DNA of 64,000 nt from CAILHX01 sp964511385 (GTDB lineage: Bacteria > Pseudomonadota > Gammaproteobacteria > Burkholderiales > Methylophilaceae). This document shows, in pieces, positions 34,603-43,066 of the stretch. Position 1 is the stretch's first letter, and the number at the start of each line of letters is the position of its first letter. Made by a program: the position numbers and the translations under genes. The notes beneath the pieces were generated by a model that was not told the origin of the DNA, ran no database searches, and was given only the letters and a program-made list of their open reading frames with translations. The stretch spans positions 310,001 to 374,000 of the forward strand of contig CAZEFE010000001.1 of assembly GCA_964511385.1 (NCBI GenBank), read 5' to 3'.

Positions 34603-35274
34603 TCAGGCAGGCGCCAGCTTGCCGTCCGCGAGATGCAGCACCCGCCCCATGCGCGCGGCCAGGTCAAGGTCGTGCGTGACCACCACAAAGCTGGTATTCA
34701 GGCTGGCGTTGAGCTCCAGCATCAGGTCGAACACCGCGGCCGCAGTGGTGCGATCCAGGTTGCCGGTGGGCTCGTCGGCCAGTACGCATTGCGGTTGCGT
34801 CACCAGCGCCCGCGCCACTGCCGCGCGCTGGCGCTCGCCGCCGGATAATTCGCCGGGCATGTGCTCCAGCCGGTGTCCCAGCCCTACGCGCTGCAAAATG
34901 GCGGCCGCGGTTTGCAGCGCTTCGGTGCGCTCCATGCGGCGCACCAGCAGCGGCAAAGCCACGTTTTCCAGCGCGGTAAACTCGGGCAGCAGGTGGTGGA
35001 ACTGGTAGATAAACCCCAGCGACTGGTTGCGCAGTTCGCCGCGCCGGGTTTCCGAGAGCGACTGCAACGGTTGTCCCAGGATGCTGACTTCACCAGAGGT
35101 TGGTGTATCCAGCCCGCCCAGCAGGTGTAACAGCGTGCTTTTGCCGGAGCCGGAGGCGCCGACGATGGCAACTTGTTCGCCGGCAGCAATTTCCAGGGTG
35201 ATACCGGTGAGCACCGCCACATCGAGGCCGGAATAGGTTTTGTGCAGATCGCGGCAGACCAGGATGTTACTCAT
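34603..35274 (-). CDS. lolD: Lipoprotein-releasing ABC transporter ATPase LolD
   Basis: A 223-residue ABC ATPase with Walker A GASGSGKST, Q-loop region NQSLGFIYQFHHLLPEFTALENV, signature LSGGERQ and Walker B VLADEPTGNLD. The start overlaps the end of lolC by 8 bases. It powers the release of outer-membrane lipoproteins from the inner membrane to LolA. Confidence 0.96.
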   Translation of the reverse strand: MSNILVCRDLHKTYSGLDVAVLTGITLEIAAGEQVAIVGASGSGKSTLLHLLGGLDTPTSGEVSILGQPLQSLSETRRGELRNQSLGFIYQFHHLLPEFTALENVALPLLVRRMERTEALQTAAAILQRVGLGHRLEHMPGELSGGERQRAAVARALVTQPQCVLADEPTGNLDRTTAAAVFDLMLELNASLNTSFVVVTHDLDLAARMGRVLHLADGKLAPA

Positions 35275-36514
35275 AACGCAACGCCTCCGCCGGGTTGATG
35301 TTGGCGGCTTTCCAGCTCGGGTATAGCGTTGCCAGCAGCGACAGCAGCAGCGACACCAGCGTGATGGTGGTTACGTCTGCCCATTGCAGCTGCGATGGCA
35401 GTTCGCTGATGTAATAAATTTCCTTGGACAGGAAGCTCACCCCGAACAGGTGTTCGATAAACGGCACGATGGTGCTGATATTCAGCGCCACTAATACGCC
35501 CAGCACCGCGCCGAGCAGGGTGCCGATAAAGCCGATGGCAGCACCCTGCACAATGAAGATTTTCATGATGCTGTTGGGCGATGCGCCCAAGGTGCGCAGG
35601 ATGGCGATGTCGGCGCGCTTGTCGGTGACCGCCATCACCAGCGTAGACACGATGTTGAACGCGGCCACGGCTACGATCAGCGTCAAAATCACGAACATCA
35701 CCCGCTTTTCCATCTGCACCGCGCGAAAGAAGTTGGCGTGCTGCTGCGTCCAGTCGTCCACGTAATAGGCGCCAAAACCAGCCAGTTGGCGCGCCAGGTC
35801 ACGCGCAATCTGCGGCGCGTCATCCAGGTTGGCCAGCTTCAGGCGTACGCCGGAAACCTTGTCGCCCATGCGGTACAGTTTGGCGGCGTCATCCAGGTGG
35901 ATCAGCGCCAGCGAGGCATCGTATTCATACATGCCGATCTGGAAAATGCCCACCACCTTGAACTGCTTCAGGCGGGGCACAACGCCGGTCGGTGTGAACT
36001 GCCCCTGCGGCGCCATCAGCACCACCTTGTCGCCCAGGCTGACGCTCAATGACTGCGCCAATTCGGCGCCCAGCACAATGCCGAACTCGCCGGCTTTCAG
36101 GTCGGTCAGCTTGCCGGCTTTCATTTTGTCGCCGATGTCGGCGACCCGGTCTTCCTCGGTGGGCAGAATGCCGCGAATGATGCTGCCTTGCACCGCCTGA
36201 CCGAACGACAACATGCCCTGCGCCATGATGTAAGGCGCGGCGGCGGTCACCTGCTTTGATCCCTGGGCAAACTTCACCATGCCCGGCCAGTTGCTCAGGC
36301 CGTCGCTACCGCTGCTGATCTGGATGTGCGATGCCACGCCCAGAATCCGCGTGCGCAGTTCGTGCTGAAAACCGTTCATCACCGACAGCACCACAATCAG
36401 CGCCGCCACGCCGAGCGCGATGCCGACCATGGACGTGAGCGAGATGAAGGAGATGAAATGGTTGCGGCGCTTGGCGCGGGTGTAACGCAGGCCGATAAAA
36501 AGTTCGTAAGGCAT
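35267..36514 (-). CDS. lolC: Lipoprotein-releasing ABC transporter permease LolC/LolE
   Basis: A 415-residue permease; the ATG at 36514 begins MPYELFIGLRYTRAKRR, the family N-terminus. There is one helix near residue 30, a large periplasmic MacB-like domain (residues about 50-260) and three C-terminal helices (VMFVILTLIVAVAAFNIVSTLV, IGFIGTLLGAVLGVLVAL, VSLLLSLLATLYPSWKAA). Only one permease gene is present, so a homodimeric LolF-like arrangement is likely. Confidence 0.93.
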   Translation of the reverse strand: MPYELFIGLRYTRAKRRNHFISFISLTSMVGIALGVAALIVVLSVMNGFQHELRTRILGVASHIQISSGSDGLSNWPGMVKFAQGSKQVTAAAPYIMAQGMLSFGQAVQGSIIRGILPTEEDRVADIGDKMKAGKLTDLKAGEFGIVLGAELAQSLSVSLGDKVVLMAPQGQFTPTGVVPRLKQFKVVGIFQIGMYEYDASLALIHLDDAAKLYRMGDKVSGVRLKLANLDDAPQIARDLARQLAGFGAYYVDDWTQQHANFFRAVQMEKRVMFVILTLIVAVAAFNIVSTLVMAVTDKRADIAILRTLGASPNSIMKIFIVQGAAIGFIGTLLGAVLGVLVALNISTIVPFIEHLFGVSFLSKEIYYISELPSQLQWADVTTITLVSLLLSLLATLYPSWKAANINPAEALRYE

Positions 36515-36567
36515 GCGGCATTCTAGCCTGAATTGAAACGACCGGGCATGGCCTTTGCGGCAACTGG

Positions 36568-36594
36568 CCGCCGCCCCTGGGGCAAGGGCGGCGG
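36568..36594 (-). other. GC-rich hairpin after sapC
   Basis: A perfect stem CCGCCGCCC / GGGCGGCGG with a 9-base loop lies between the sapC end and the lolC start. There is no T-run on the minus strand, so it is at best a weak terminator. Confidence 0.4.
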
Positions 36595-36611
36595 TTGGCA
36601 CAGGTTTTGAC

Positions 36612-37322
36612 TTACTTGGCGGCTTTCAGGTCAACCAAGCGGTTCAGGTTGGAAAGCGAGATCAGGTGGGCGTAGATCAGCGCCAGTTCGCCGCTGCTGA
36701 ACAGCTCATGCACTTTGCCGGCATCCAGCTTGTGCAGTTTTTCTTCATTGACCACATAAAAGCCGCGTACCAGGAATTCCCGGCCATCCTTGATTTCGGC
36801 CTTGAGGTTTTTTTCTTCCAGCAGATCCAGCGCGTGCAGCTTGGCGGCAAATGCGTTGGTGAGTTGCGCGTCGCGATGGAAGTTGGTCACGAATTGGATC
36901 ATGCCCTTGAGAAACTCGGATTCGCCGTTTGCATCGAACAACGGCGTACCTTCGGTTTCGTTGAAGCCGGGGAACTCACTATCCACGCACAGCGTGAACT
37001 GATCCTTACTGGTTTCGGCCAGGATGAACGGGTAGCGGCGGATGAAGGCAGGAACATACCGGGCCTTCCATGCGCCATCGGCCTCGACATACAAATTTTC
37101 ACCGGCGGCCAGCCCCAGCAGCAGCATGGGTTGGAAATCCGCGGTGCCTTGCTCCGATTTGACGAAAACGATGGGGTACTCCTTGGCGGCTTCGATAAAC
37201 TCCGTCGGCAGCAGCGGGACGGTTTGCAGGTCGGCGGTGAAGCTCAGATCGGTAATCAGCTTGAGTTTGTGATTGCGATGGGTGTCTTTGTTCAGTGCTA
37301 CGAATTTCTGATAAATAGCCAT
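36612..37322 (-). CDS. SapC family protein
   Basis: A 236-residue protein starting at ATG 37322 (MAIYQKFVALNKDTHRNHKL). SapC-family features are FVALNKDTHRNHKL, LLPTEFIEAAKEYPIVF, VPAFIRRYPFILAE and FPGFNETEGTPLFD. The family was named from a Campylobacter surface-layer gene cluster, but in proteobacteria its job is unknown. It has no signal peptide. No obvious ribosome site is seen. Confidence 0.85.
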   Translation of the reverse strand: MAIYQKFVALNKDTHRNHKLKLITDLSFTADLQTVPLLPTEFIEAAKEYPIVFVKSEQGTADFQPMLLLGLAAGENLYVEADGAWKARYVPAFIRRYPFILAETSKDQFTLCVDSEFPGFNETEGTPLFDANGESEFLKGMIQFVTNFHRDAQLTNAFAAKLHALDLLEEKNLKAEIKDGREFLVRGFYVVNEEKLHKLDAGKVHELFSSGELALIYAHLISLSNLNRLVDLKAAK

Positions 37323-37439
37323 TTTTTGTTGGGTTCCGTGCAAGTTAGACCGGGATGATGGTAACGCCTTAACTGCACGCTGTTCAAGAAAAAAATACAA
37401 CCGGAAATGGACGAGGGGTGATCTGTTAGAATAGTCGCC

Positions 37440-38060
37440 ATGTTTACCGGAATCATTCAAGCTGTTGGTCGGATTGAAACCGTTGCGCCGCACGGCGATG
37501 ACGTACGCTTGTGCATCGCTGCCGAGGCGCTGGGGTTGGCCGATGTGGCACTGGGCGACAGCATTGCCGTGAACGGCGTCTGCCTGACGGTGATTGCGCA
37601 TGACGAAAGTATTTTTGAAGTGCATGTTTCGGCTGAAACACTGCGCTGTACCGCGGGGCTGGGGCATCCAGGGGATGTCAACCTGGAAAAGGCCATGCGC
37701 CTGGCGGACCGGCTGGGCGGCCACCTGGTCAGCGGGCATGTGGATGGCGTTGGCCATGTCACGCGCTTCGAAACCGTCAGCGATTGCACGACGCTGGCGG
37801 TGCGTGCGCCCCATGCGCTATCGCGCTATATCGCACAAAAAGGTTCGATCACAGTGAACGGCGTGAGCCTGACGGTCAACAGCATCGTAGGCGACGAATT
37901 TCTGGTAAACCTGATTCCACACACTTTGCAGGTGACTACCCTGAAGCATTTGCAGCCCGGCAGCGCGGTCAACCTGGAAGTGGATCTGATCGCGCGTTAT
38001 GTAGACAGGATGCAGCAATGGGAAACCGAGACGAGTTCATCAACCAAGGCCGTGCCATGA
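37440..38060 (+). CDS. ribE: Riboflavin synthase, alpha chain
   Basis: A 206-residue enzyme converting two 6,7-dimethyl-8-ribityllumazines to riboflavin. It has the typical two lumazine-binding repeats: MFTGIIQAVGRI...GDSIAVNGVCLTV and GHVDGVGHVTRF...GSITVNGVSLTVN. No Shine-Dalgarno sequence is visible; a TAGAAT hexamer ends exactly 7 bases before the ATG, so the transcript could be leaderless. No FMN riboswitch was found upstream. The stop overlaps the ribBX start (ATGA). Confidence 0.96.
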   Translation: MFTGIIQAVGRIETVAPHGDDVRLCIAAEALGLADVALGDSIAVNGVCLTVIAHDESIFEVHVSAETLRCTAGLGHPGDVNLEKAMRLADRLGGHLVSGHVDGVGHVTRFETVSDCTTLAVRAPHALSRYIAQKGSITVNGVSLTVNSIVGDEFLVNLIPHTLQVTTLKHLQPGSAVNLEVDLIARYVDRMQQWETETSSSTKAVP

Positions 38061-39151
38061 GCGGAATCGCGCCGATCGCCGAGATCATCGCCGACATCCG
38101 CGCCGGCAGGATGGTGCTGCTGGTGGATGAGGAAGACCGGGAGAACGAAGGCGATCTGGTGCTGGCGGCGGAATTCGTGACACCGGAGCACATCAATTTC
38201 ATGGCCAAACATGGCCGCGGGCTGATTTGCCTGACGTTGACGCAGGCGCGCTGCCAGGCCCTGAACCTGCCGCAGATGGTCAAGCGTAACGGCACCAAGC
38301 TGGGCACTAATTTTACCGCCTCGATCGAGGCCGCGGAGGGTGTCACCACCGGCATCTCGGCGGCTGACCGCGCGCATACCATCAAGACAGCGGTGGCCAA
38401 ACAGGCCAGGCCGGAAGATATTGTCAGCCCCGGCCATGTGTTCCCGCTGATGGCGCAAAACGGTGGCGTGCTGGTGCGTGCCGGGCATACCGAGGCCGGT
38501 TGCGATCTGGCGGCGCTGGCGGGGCTGGAGCCGGCCGCCGTGATCTGCGAAATCCTCAAGGATGACGGCAGCATGGCGCGCTTGCCGGACCTGATGGAAT
38601 TCGCGGCCGTGCACGGGCTGAAGATCGGCGCGATAGCCGACCTGATTCATTACCGCAGTGAAAATGAACGGCTGGTGGAACGCGCCGCGGAAAGAGTCGT
38701 CCAAACACCATATGGCCCATTCAAGCTGATTGCGTACCATGACAAGGTGGGCGACGAAACGCATCTGGCGCTGGTCAAGGGCGAGCCCCGGCCAGACCAG
38801 GAAACGCTGGTGCGGGTGCACCAGCCGCTGTCGGTATTCGACTTGATCGACCACTCCAGCAGCACGCACTCCTGGAGCGTGTATAAAGCGATGGAAGCCA
38901 TGCGCACTGTGGATACCGGGGTGATTGTGCTGCTGCGCGGCCCGGAAACGGGCGAGCAGTTGATCGAACGCATCCGGCATGCCGATGAAGCAGTGCGCGT
39001 TCGGCAGGATTTGCGCGACTACGGCATTGGTTCGCAAATCCTGAGAGATATCGGCGTCGGCAAGATGCGCCTGCTGGCGGTGCCGAGGAAAATGCCGAGC
39101 ATGGCTGGTTTCGGGCTGGAAGTGACGGGTTTTCTGGAAACCCGAGGATAA
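38057..39151 (+). CDS. ribBX: DHBP synthase with degenerate GTP cyclohydrolase II domain (RibBX type)
   Basis: A 364-residue protein. The N-terminal RibB domain is complete (VDEEDRENEGDL, FTASIEAAEGVTTGISAADR, HVFPLMAQNGGVLVRAGHTEAGCDLA) and should make 3,4-dihydroxy-2-butanone 4-phosphate. The C-terminal GTP cyclohydrolase II domain lacks the zinc site: the usual ECLTGD and RCDC segments read HQPLSVFDLIDHSSSTHSW, with no cysteine. It matches the known RibBX hybrids, which have DHBP synthase but not cyclohydrolase activity, so an active RibA must be elsewhere. Confidence 0.9.
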   Translation: MSGIAPIAEIIADIRAGRMVLLVDEEDRENEGDLVLAAEFVTPEHINFMAKHGRGLICLTLTQARCQALNLPQMVKRNGTKLGTNFTASIEAAEGVTTGISAADRAHTIKTAVAKQARPEDIVSPGHVFPLMAQNGGVLVRAGHTEAGCDLAALAGLEPAAVICEILKDDGSMARLPDLMEFAAVHGLKIGAIADLIHYRSENERLVERAAERVVQTPYGPFKLIAYHDKVGDETHLALVKGEPRPDQETLVRVHQPLSVFDLIDHSSSTHSWSVYKAMEAMRTVDTGVIVLLRGPETGEQLIERIRHADEAVRVRQDLRDYGIGSQILRDIGVGKMRLLAVPRKMPSMAGFGLEVTGFLETRG

Positions 39152-39170
39152 AGAGTGAGACAATAGCACC

Positions 39171-39731
39171 GTGGACAACGTAAACCTGACCGGTCATTTC
39201 CTGATCGCCATGCCGGCGATGGAAGACCCGCATTTTGCCCGGTCGCTGGCCTATATTTGCGAACACAACGACAAAGGCGCGCTGGGCATCATCATCAATC
39301 GTCCGCTGGAAATGAAACTGAACGACCTGTTCGGGCAGATCAACGTGGAAGCCGGCCTGCAGCCATTCCCTGACGATCATGTGTATTTCGGCGGTCCGGT
39401 GCAGACCGACCGCGGTTTTGTGCTGCATCAGCCGGTGGGCACCTGGCAATCCACCATCGCCGTCAGCGGCGACACGGCGTTGACCACGTCAAAAGACATT
39501 CTCGAGGCCACTGCCCGCGGCCAGGGCCCGGAGCGTATGCTGGTGAGCCTGGGCTATGCGGGCTGGGCGGCCGGCCAGTTGGAGCAGGAACTGGCGCAAA
39601 ACGCCTGGTTGACGGTAGAGGCTTCCGACGCTGTGCTGTTCGACCTGCCAGCCGACCAACGGGTGGGTGCCGCCATGAACCTGCTGGGTATCAACTTTGC
39701 TAACTTTGCCGAACAGGCGGGACATGCGTGA
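39171..39731 (+). CDS. algH: UPF0301/AlgH family protein (YqgE)
   Basis: A 186-residue protein; GTG start at 39171. Family motifs are NLTGHFLIAMPAMEDPHFARSLAYICEHNDKGALGIIINRP, VYFGGPVQTDRGFVLH, SLGYAGWAAGQLEQEL and VLFDLPADQR. AlgH is linked to alginate regulation in Pseudomonas, but its biochemical role is unclear. It is followed by ruvX, the standard yqgE-yqgF order. Confidence 0.92.
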   Translation: MDNVNLTGHFLIAMPAMEDPHFARSLAYICEHNDKGALGIIINRPLEMKLNDLFGQINVEAGLQPFPDDHVYFGGPVQTDRGFVLHQPVGTWQSTIAVSGDTALTTSKDILEATARGQGPERMLVSLGYAGWAAGQLEQELAQNAWLTVEASDAVLFDLPADQRVGAAMNLLGINFANFAEQAGHA

Positions 39732-39736
39732 GCACT

Positions 39737-39806
39737 GTGAGGGGTGACCAGTGATGGGGGACGAAGCGCTAACCGGCGTACCGCCCCATCACCCATCCCC
39801 CGTCAC
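39737..39806. repeat. Imperfect hairpin covering the ruvX start
   Basis: Two 23-base arms (39737-39759 and 39784-39806) pair at about 18 positions; the left arm contains both possible ruvX start codons. The right arm, with CACCCATCCCCCGTCAC, encodes an odd HHPSPV peptide at the RuvX N-terminus, so this is probably a short intergenic repeat that has become coding. Confidence 0.55.
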
Positions 39807-40248
39807 TCATCATCTGCCGCGCCATGGCGCGGTACTCGCCTTCGATTTTGGCGAACAGCGTATCGGCGTGGCGGTGGGCGACTGGGAAGTCGGCATCGCG
39901 CATCCGTTGCAAACCATTGACGATGAAAGCAATGACACCCGCTTCAACATCATCGGCCAGTTGATCGGCGAATGGAAACCATCACAACTGGTGGTGGGGT
40001 TGCCTTCCTACATGGACGGTACCGAGCACGAACTGAGCCGGCTGTGCCGCCGCTTTGCGCGCCGGCTGGAAGGCCGCTTCAACCTGCCGGCCATACTGGT
40101 GGACGAACGCCTGACCTCGCAGGAAGCCAGCCGGACGCTGCACGATGCCGGTGTGCACGGCCGCAGCCAGAAAGCGGTATTGGATCAGGTCGCCGCACAA
40201 CGTATACTGCAAAGCTACTTCGATGCACAAGGCAAAGGCCATTCCTGA
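39751..40248 (+). CDS. ruvX: Holliday junction resolvase-like protein RuvX/YqgF
   Basis: A protein of up to 165 residues. The core RNase H-fold motifs are AFDFGEQRIGVAVGD, LVVGLPSYMDGTE, VDERLTSQEA and DQVAAQRILQSYFD. YqgF acts in 16S rRNA 5'-end processing and is essential in E. coli. The first 25 residues (MGDEALTGVPPHHPSPVTHHLPRH) are not part of the family and come from a palindromic repeat; starts are GTG 39751 or ATG 39754, and no internal ATG is in frame before the core. Confidence 0.9.
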   Translation: MMGDEALTGVPPHHPSPVTHHLPRHGAVLAFDFGEQRIGVAVGDWEVGIAHPLQTIDDESNDTRFNIIGQLIGEWKPSQLVVGLPSYMDGTEHELSRLCRRFARRLEGRFNLPAILVDERLTSQEASRTLHDAGVHGRSQKAVLDQVAAQRILQSYFDAQGKGHS

Positions 40249-40252
40249 CATC

Positions 40253-40759
40253 ATGACGACCGCCGCACTCCCTGATGCCGAACACCTGCTGGACACCCTG
40301 GCCGGGCAGATACGCCCTTTGCTGGACGACGATACCGCGCTAGTGGGTATTTACAGTGGGGGTGCCTGGCTGGCGGAGCGCCTGCAGCAGAAACTGGGCG
40401 GGGATATCCCGTTGGGCACGCTGGACATTTCGTTTTACCGCGACGATTTCAGCCGCATCGGCCTGCATCCGCAGATCAAGCCGTCCAACATTCCATTTGA
40501 TGTCGAAGGCCGCCATGTCGTGCTGGTGGACGATGTGCTGTACACCGGCCGCACCGTGCGCGCGGCCATGAACGAACTGTTCGACTATGGCCGTCCGGCA
40601 AAAATTACGCTGGCGGTACTGGTGGATCGTGGCGAGCGCGAATTGCCAGTGAATGCGCAAGCGGTGGGCGCAACCATCGCGCTGCGCAAAGGACAAAACC
40701 TCGAACTGCTGCGCGACGCCGCAGGGCGCTTGAGCCTGAAACTGATAGAAGCCAATTGA
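40253..40759 (+). CDS. pyrR: PyrR bifunctional regulator/uracil phosphoribosyltransferase
   Basis: A 168-residue PRTase-fold protein with the PRPP loop VVLVDDVLYTGRTVRAAMN and LDISFYRDDFSRIG. In Bacillus PyrR binds pyr mRNA; in betaproteobacteria the RNA-binding role is uncertain, and I saw no attenuator hairpin before pyrB. It starts 4 bases after ruvX and is 9 bases before pyrB, giving the order pyrR-pyrB-pyrX. Confidence 0.93.
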   Translation: MTTAALPDAEHLLDTLAGQIRPLLDDDTALVGIYSGGAWLAERLQQKLGGDIPLGTLDISFYRDDFSRIGLHPQIKPSNIPFDVEGRHVVLVDDVLYTGRTVRAAMNELFDYGRPAKITLAVLVDRGERELPVNAQAVGATIALRKGQNLELLRDAAGRLSLKLIEAN

Positions 40760-40768
40760 ACTGGAACC

Positions 40769-41725
40769 ATGACGTTTAACCCCCAACTCAACAAACACGG
40801 CGAACTGACCCACTTGCTCTCGATCGAGGGGCTTTCCGCCGCCATTCTCCGCAACATTCTGGATACCGCGGAATCCTTTGTCGGCGTCGCGGAACGGGAA
40901 GTGAAAAAAGTCCCGCTGCTGCGCGGCAAAACGGTGTGCAACATCTTTTTCGAAAACAGCACCCGCACCCGCACCACCTTTGAAATCGCCGCCAAGCGCC
41001 TGTCGGCCGACGTGCTCAACCTGAATGTCGGCACCTCGTCGCAATCCAAGGGCGAAACCATCCTCGACACCGTGGACAACCTGATCGCCATGCATGCCGA
41101 CATGTTCGTGGTGCGGCACAGCCAGTCCGGCGCGGCGCATTTCATCGCCGGCCATGTGCCGCCGCATATCCACGTGATCAACGCCGGCGACGGCCGCCAT
41201 GCGCACCCGACGCAAGGCCTGCTGGACGTGTTCACCATCCGCCGCTACAAGCCGGAGATGCACAACCTGCGCGTAGCGATTGTCGGCGACGTGCTGCACT
41301 CGCGCGTGGCCCGCTCCGAAATCCACGCCCTGACCACGCTGGGCGTGCCGGAAGTGCGCGTGATTGCACCCAAGACCCTGTTGCCGCAAGACGTCGAGCG
41401 CCTTGGCGTGCAGGTCTACCACGATATGCACGAAGGACTGAAAGGCGTGGACGTGGTCATGATGCTGCGTTTGCAGAACGAGCGCATGAGCGGCGCCTTG
41501 CTGCCATCGGCGCAGGAATATTTCAAATGTTACGGCCTGACCCAGGAAAAACTGGCGCTGGCCAAACCGGATGCCATCGTCATGCACCCGGGGCCGATGA
41601 ACCGCGGCGTGGAGATCGACTCCGCCGTGGCCGACGGCAGCCAGTCGGTGATCCTGCCGCAGGTCACGTACGGCATTGCCGTGCGCATGGCGGTGATGAG
41701 CATTTTGGCAGGGACCACAGAATGA
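40769..41725 (+). CDS. pyrB: Aspartate carbamoyltransferase catalytic subunit
   Basis: A 318-residue enzyme making N-carbamoyl-L-aspartate in pyrimidine synthesis. The carbamoyl-phosphate loop FFENSTRTRTTFEIAAKRL, RHSQSGAAHF, NAGDGRHAHPTQGLLD and HPGPMNRGVE are all present. Its stop overlaps the pseudo-dihydroorotase gene (ATGA), so the two subunits are likely made together, as in the Pseudomonas PyrB-PyrC' dodecamer. Confidence 0.96.
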   Translation: MTFNPQLNKHGELTHLLSIEGLSAAILRNILDTAESFVGVAEREVKKVPLLRGKTVCNIFFENSTRTRTTFEIAAKRLSADVLNLNVGTSSQSKGETILDTVDNLIAMHADMFVVRHSQSGAAHFIAGHVPPHIHVINAGDGRHAHPTQGLLDVFTIRRYKPEMHNLRVAIVGDVLHSRVARSEIHALTTLGVPEVRVIAPKTLLPQDVERLGVQVYHDMHEGLKGVDVVMMLRLQNERMSGALLPSAQEYFKCYGLTQEKLALAKPDAIVMHPGPMNRGVEIDSAVADGSQSVILPQVTYGIAVRMAVMSILAGTTE

Positions 41726-42999
41726 AAATCCACATCAAGAACGGTCACCTGATCGACCCTCGCAACAACCAGGATTCCCGGCGTGACGTGTTTATTGCCG
41801 CCGGAAAAATCGTGGCGCTGGGCGATGCCCCGGACGGATTTGTTGCCAACCAGACGATAGACGCCACCGGCCTGGTGGTCTGCCCCGGCCTGGTGGATTT
41901 GTCCGCACGGTTGCGCGAGCCCGGTTTCGAATACAAAGCCACGTTGGAAAGCGAACTGCAAGCCGCCGCCGCAGGCGGGGTAACCAGCCTGGCCTGCCCG
42001 CCGGACACCGACCCGCCGCTGGACGAGCCCGGGCTGGTGGAAATGCTCAAGCACCGCGCCAAGATGCTCAATCTGGCGCATGTGTATCCGCTGGGGGCGC
42101 TGACCCGGCAGTTGCAAGGCAAGAACCTGACGGAAATGTGCGAATTGCGCGATGCCGGCTGCGTCGGCTTTGCGCAGGCGGACGCGGCGCTGACCGATAC
42201 CCAGGTGTTATGGCGCGCCCTGCAGTATGCCTCGACCTTTGGCTTTACCGTCTGGTTGCGGCCCGAAGATGCTTACCTGGCCAAGGGCGGCGTGGCCAAC
42301 GACGGCGAAGTGTCGGCGCGGCTGGGCTTGCAAGGCATTCCGGCGAGTGCCGAGGCGATTGCCCTGGCCACGATACTGCGCCTGGCCCGCGAAACCGGCG
42401 CCAGGGTGCATATTTGCCGCCTGTCCACGCGTGAAGGCGTGGACATGGTGCGCCAGGCTAAGCAGGACGGCCTGGCGGTGAGCTGCGACATTGCCGCAAC
42501 GCATCTGCACCTGACTGAGCACGACATCGGCTTCTTCAATGCGCATTGCCACCTGCGCCCGCCGCTGAGGACGCAACGCGACCGCGATGCATTGCGCGCC
42601 GGTGTGGCGGATGGCACGGTGGACGCCATCTGCTCCGACCATACGCCGGTGGATGACGATGCCAAACTGGCACCGTTTGCCGAGAGCGAACCGGGAGCCA
42701 GCGGCCTGGAACTGCTGTTGCCGCTGACGCTGAAATGGGCGGCGGAAAGCGGTGCCGCGCTACCGCAGGCGATTGCGCGGGTGACCAGCATCCCGGCGCA
42801 GGTGCTGGGCATCAATGCGGGGCACCTGAGCGTGGGTGCGACGGCCGATGTCTGCGTGTTTGACCCGCAGGCCTATTGGCGGGTCACGCCGGCAGCATTG
42901 CGCAGTTCGGGCAAGAACACACCGTTCCTGGGCATGGAATTACCCGGCAGCGTCCGGTGGACGCTGGTGGCCGGGCAAACCGTTTTTCAGCCTGGCTAA
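41722..42999 (+). CDS. pyrX: Inactive dihydroorotase-like protein (PyrX/PyrC')
   Basis: A 425-residue amidohydrolase-fold protein. The zinc motif D-x-H-x-H of active dihydroorotase reads D59-L-S-A-R63, so both metal-binding histidines are lost although LREPG follows normally. CSDHTPVDDD near residue 309 is kept. This is the pattern of the non-catalytic PyrC' needed for assembly of class A aspartate carbamoyltransferase in Pseudomonas; an active pyrC should be elsewhere in the genome. Confidence 0.9.
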   Translation: MKIHIKNGHLIDPRNNQDSRRDVFIAAGKIVALGDAPDGFVANQTIDATGLVVCPGLVDLSARLREPGFEYKATLESELQAAAAGGVTSLACPPDTDPPLDEPGLVEMLKHRAKMLNLAHVYPLGALTRQLQGKNLTEMCELRDAGCVGFAQADAALTDTQVLWRALQYASTFGFTVWLRPEDAYLAKGGVANDGEVSARLGLQGIPASAEAIALATILRLARETGARVHICRLSTREGVDMVRQAKQDGLAVSCDIAATHLHLTEHDIGFFNAHCHLRPPLRTQRDRDALRAGVADGTVDAICSDHTPVDDDAKLAPFAESEPGASGLELLLPLTLKWAAESGAALPQAIARVTSIPAQVLGINAGHLSVGATADVCVFDPQAYWRVTPAALRSSGKNTPFLGMELPGSVRWTLVAGQTVFQPG

Positions 43000-43066
43000 A
43001 GTTGTAAGGATTCAGCGGTTAGCCGCGACCAAAGAGTGTCTCTATCACTGTTGAAAGTTGACCGCC

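Noticed and set aside
37323..37439. FMN riboswitch before ribE
   Set aside because: The conserved RFN segments are not present, and the gap is short with a TAGAAT element next to the ATG.
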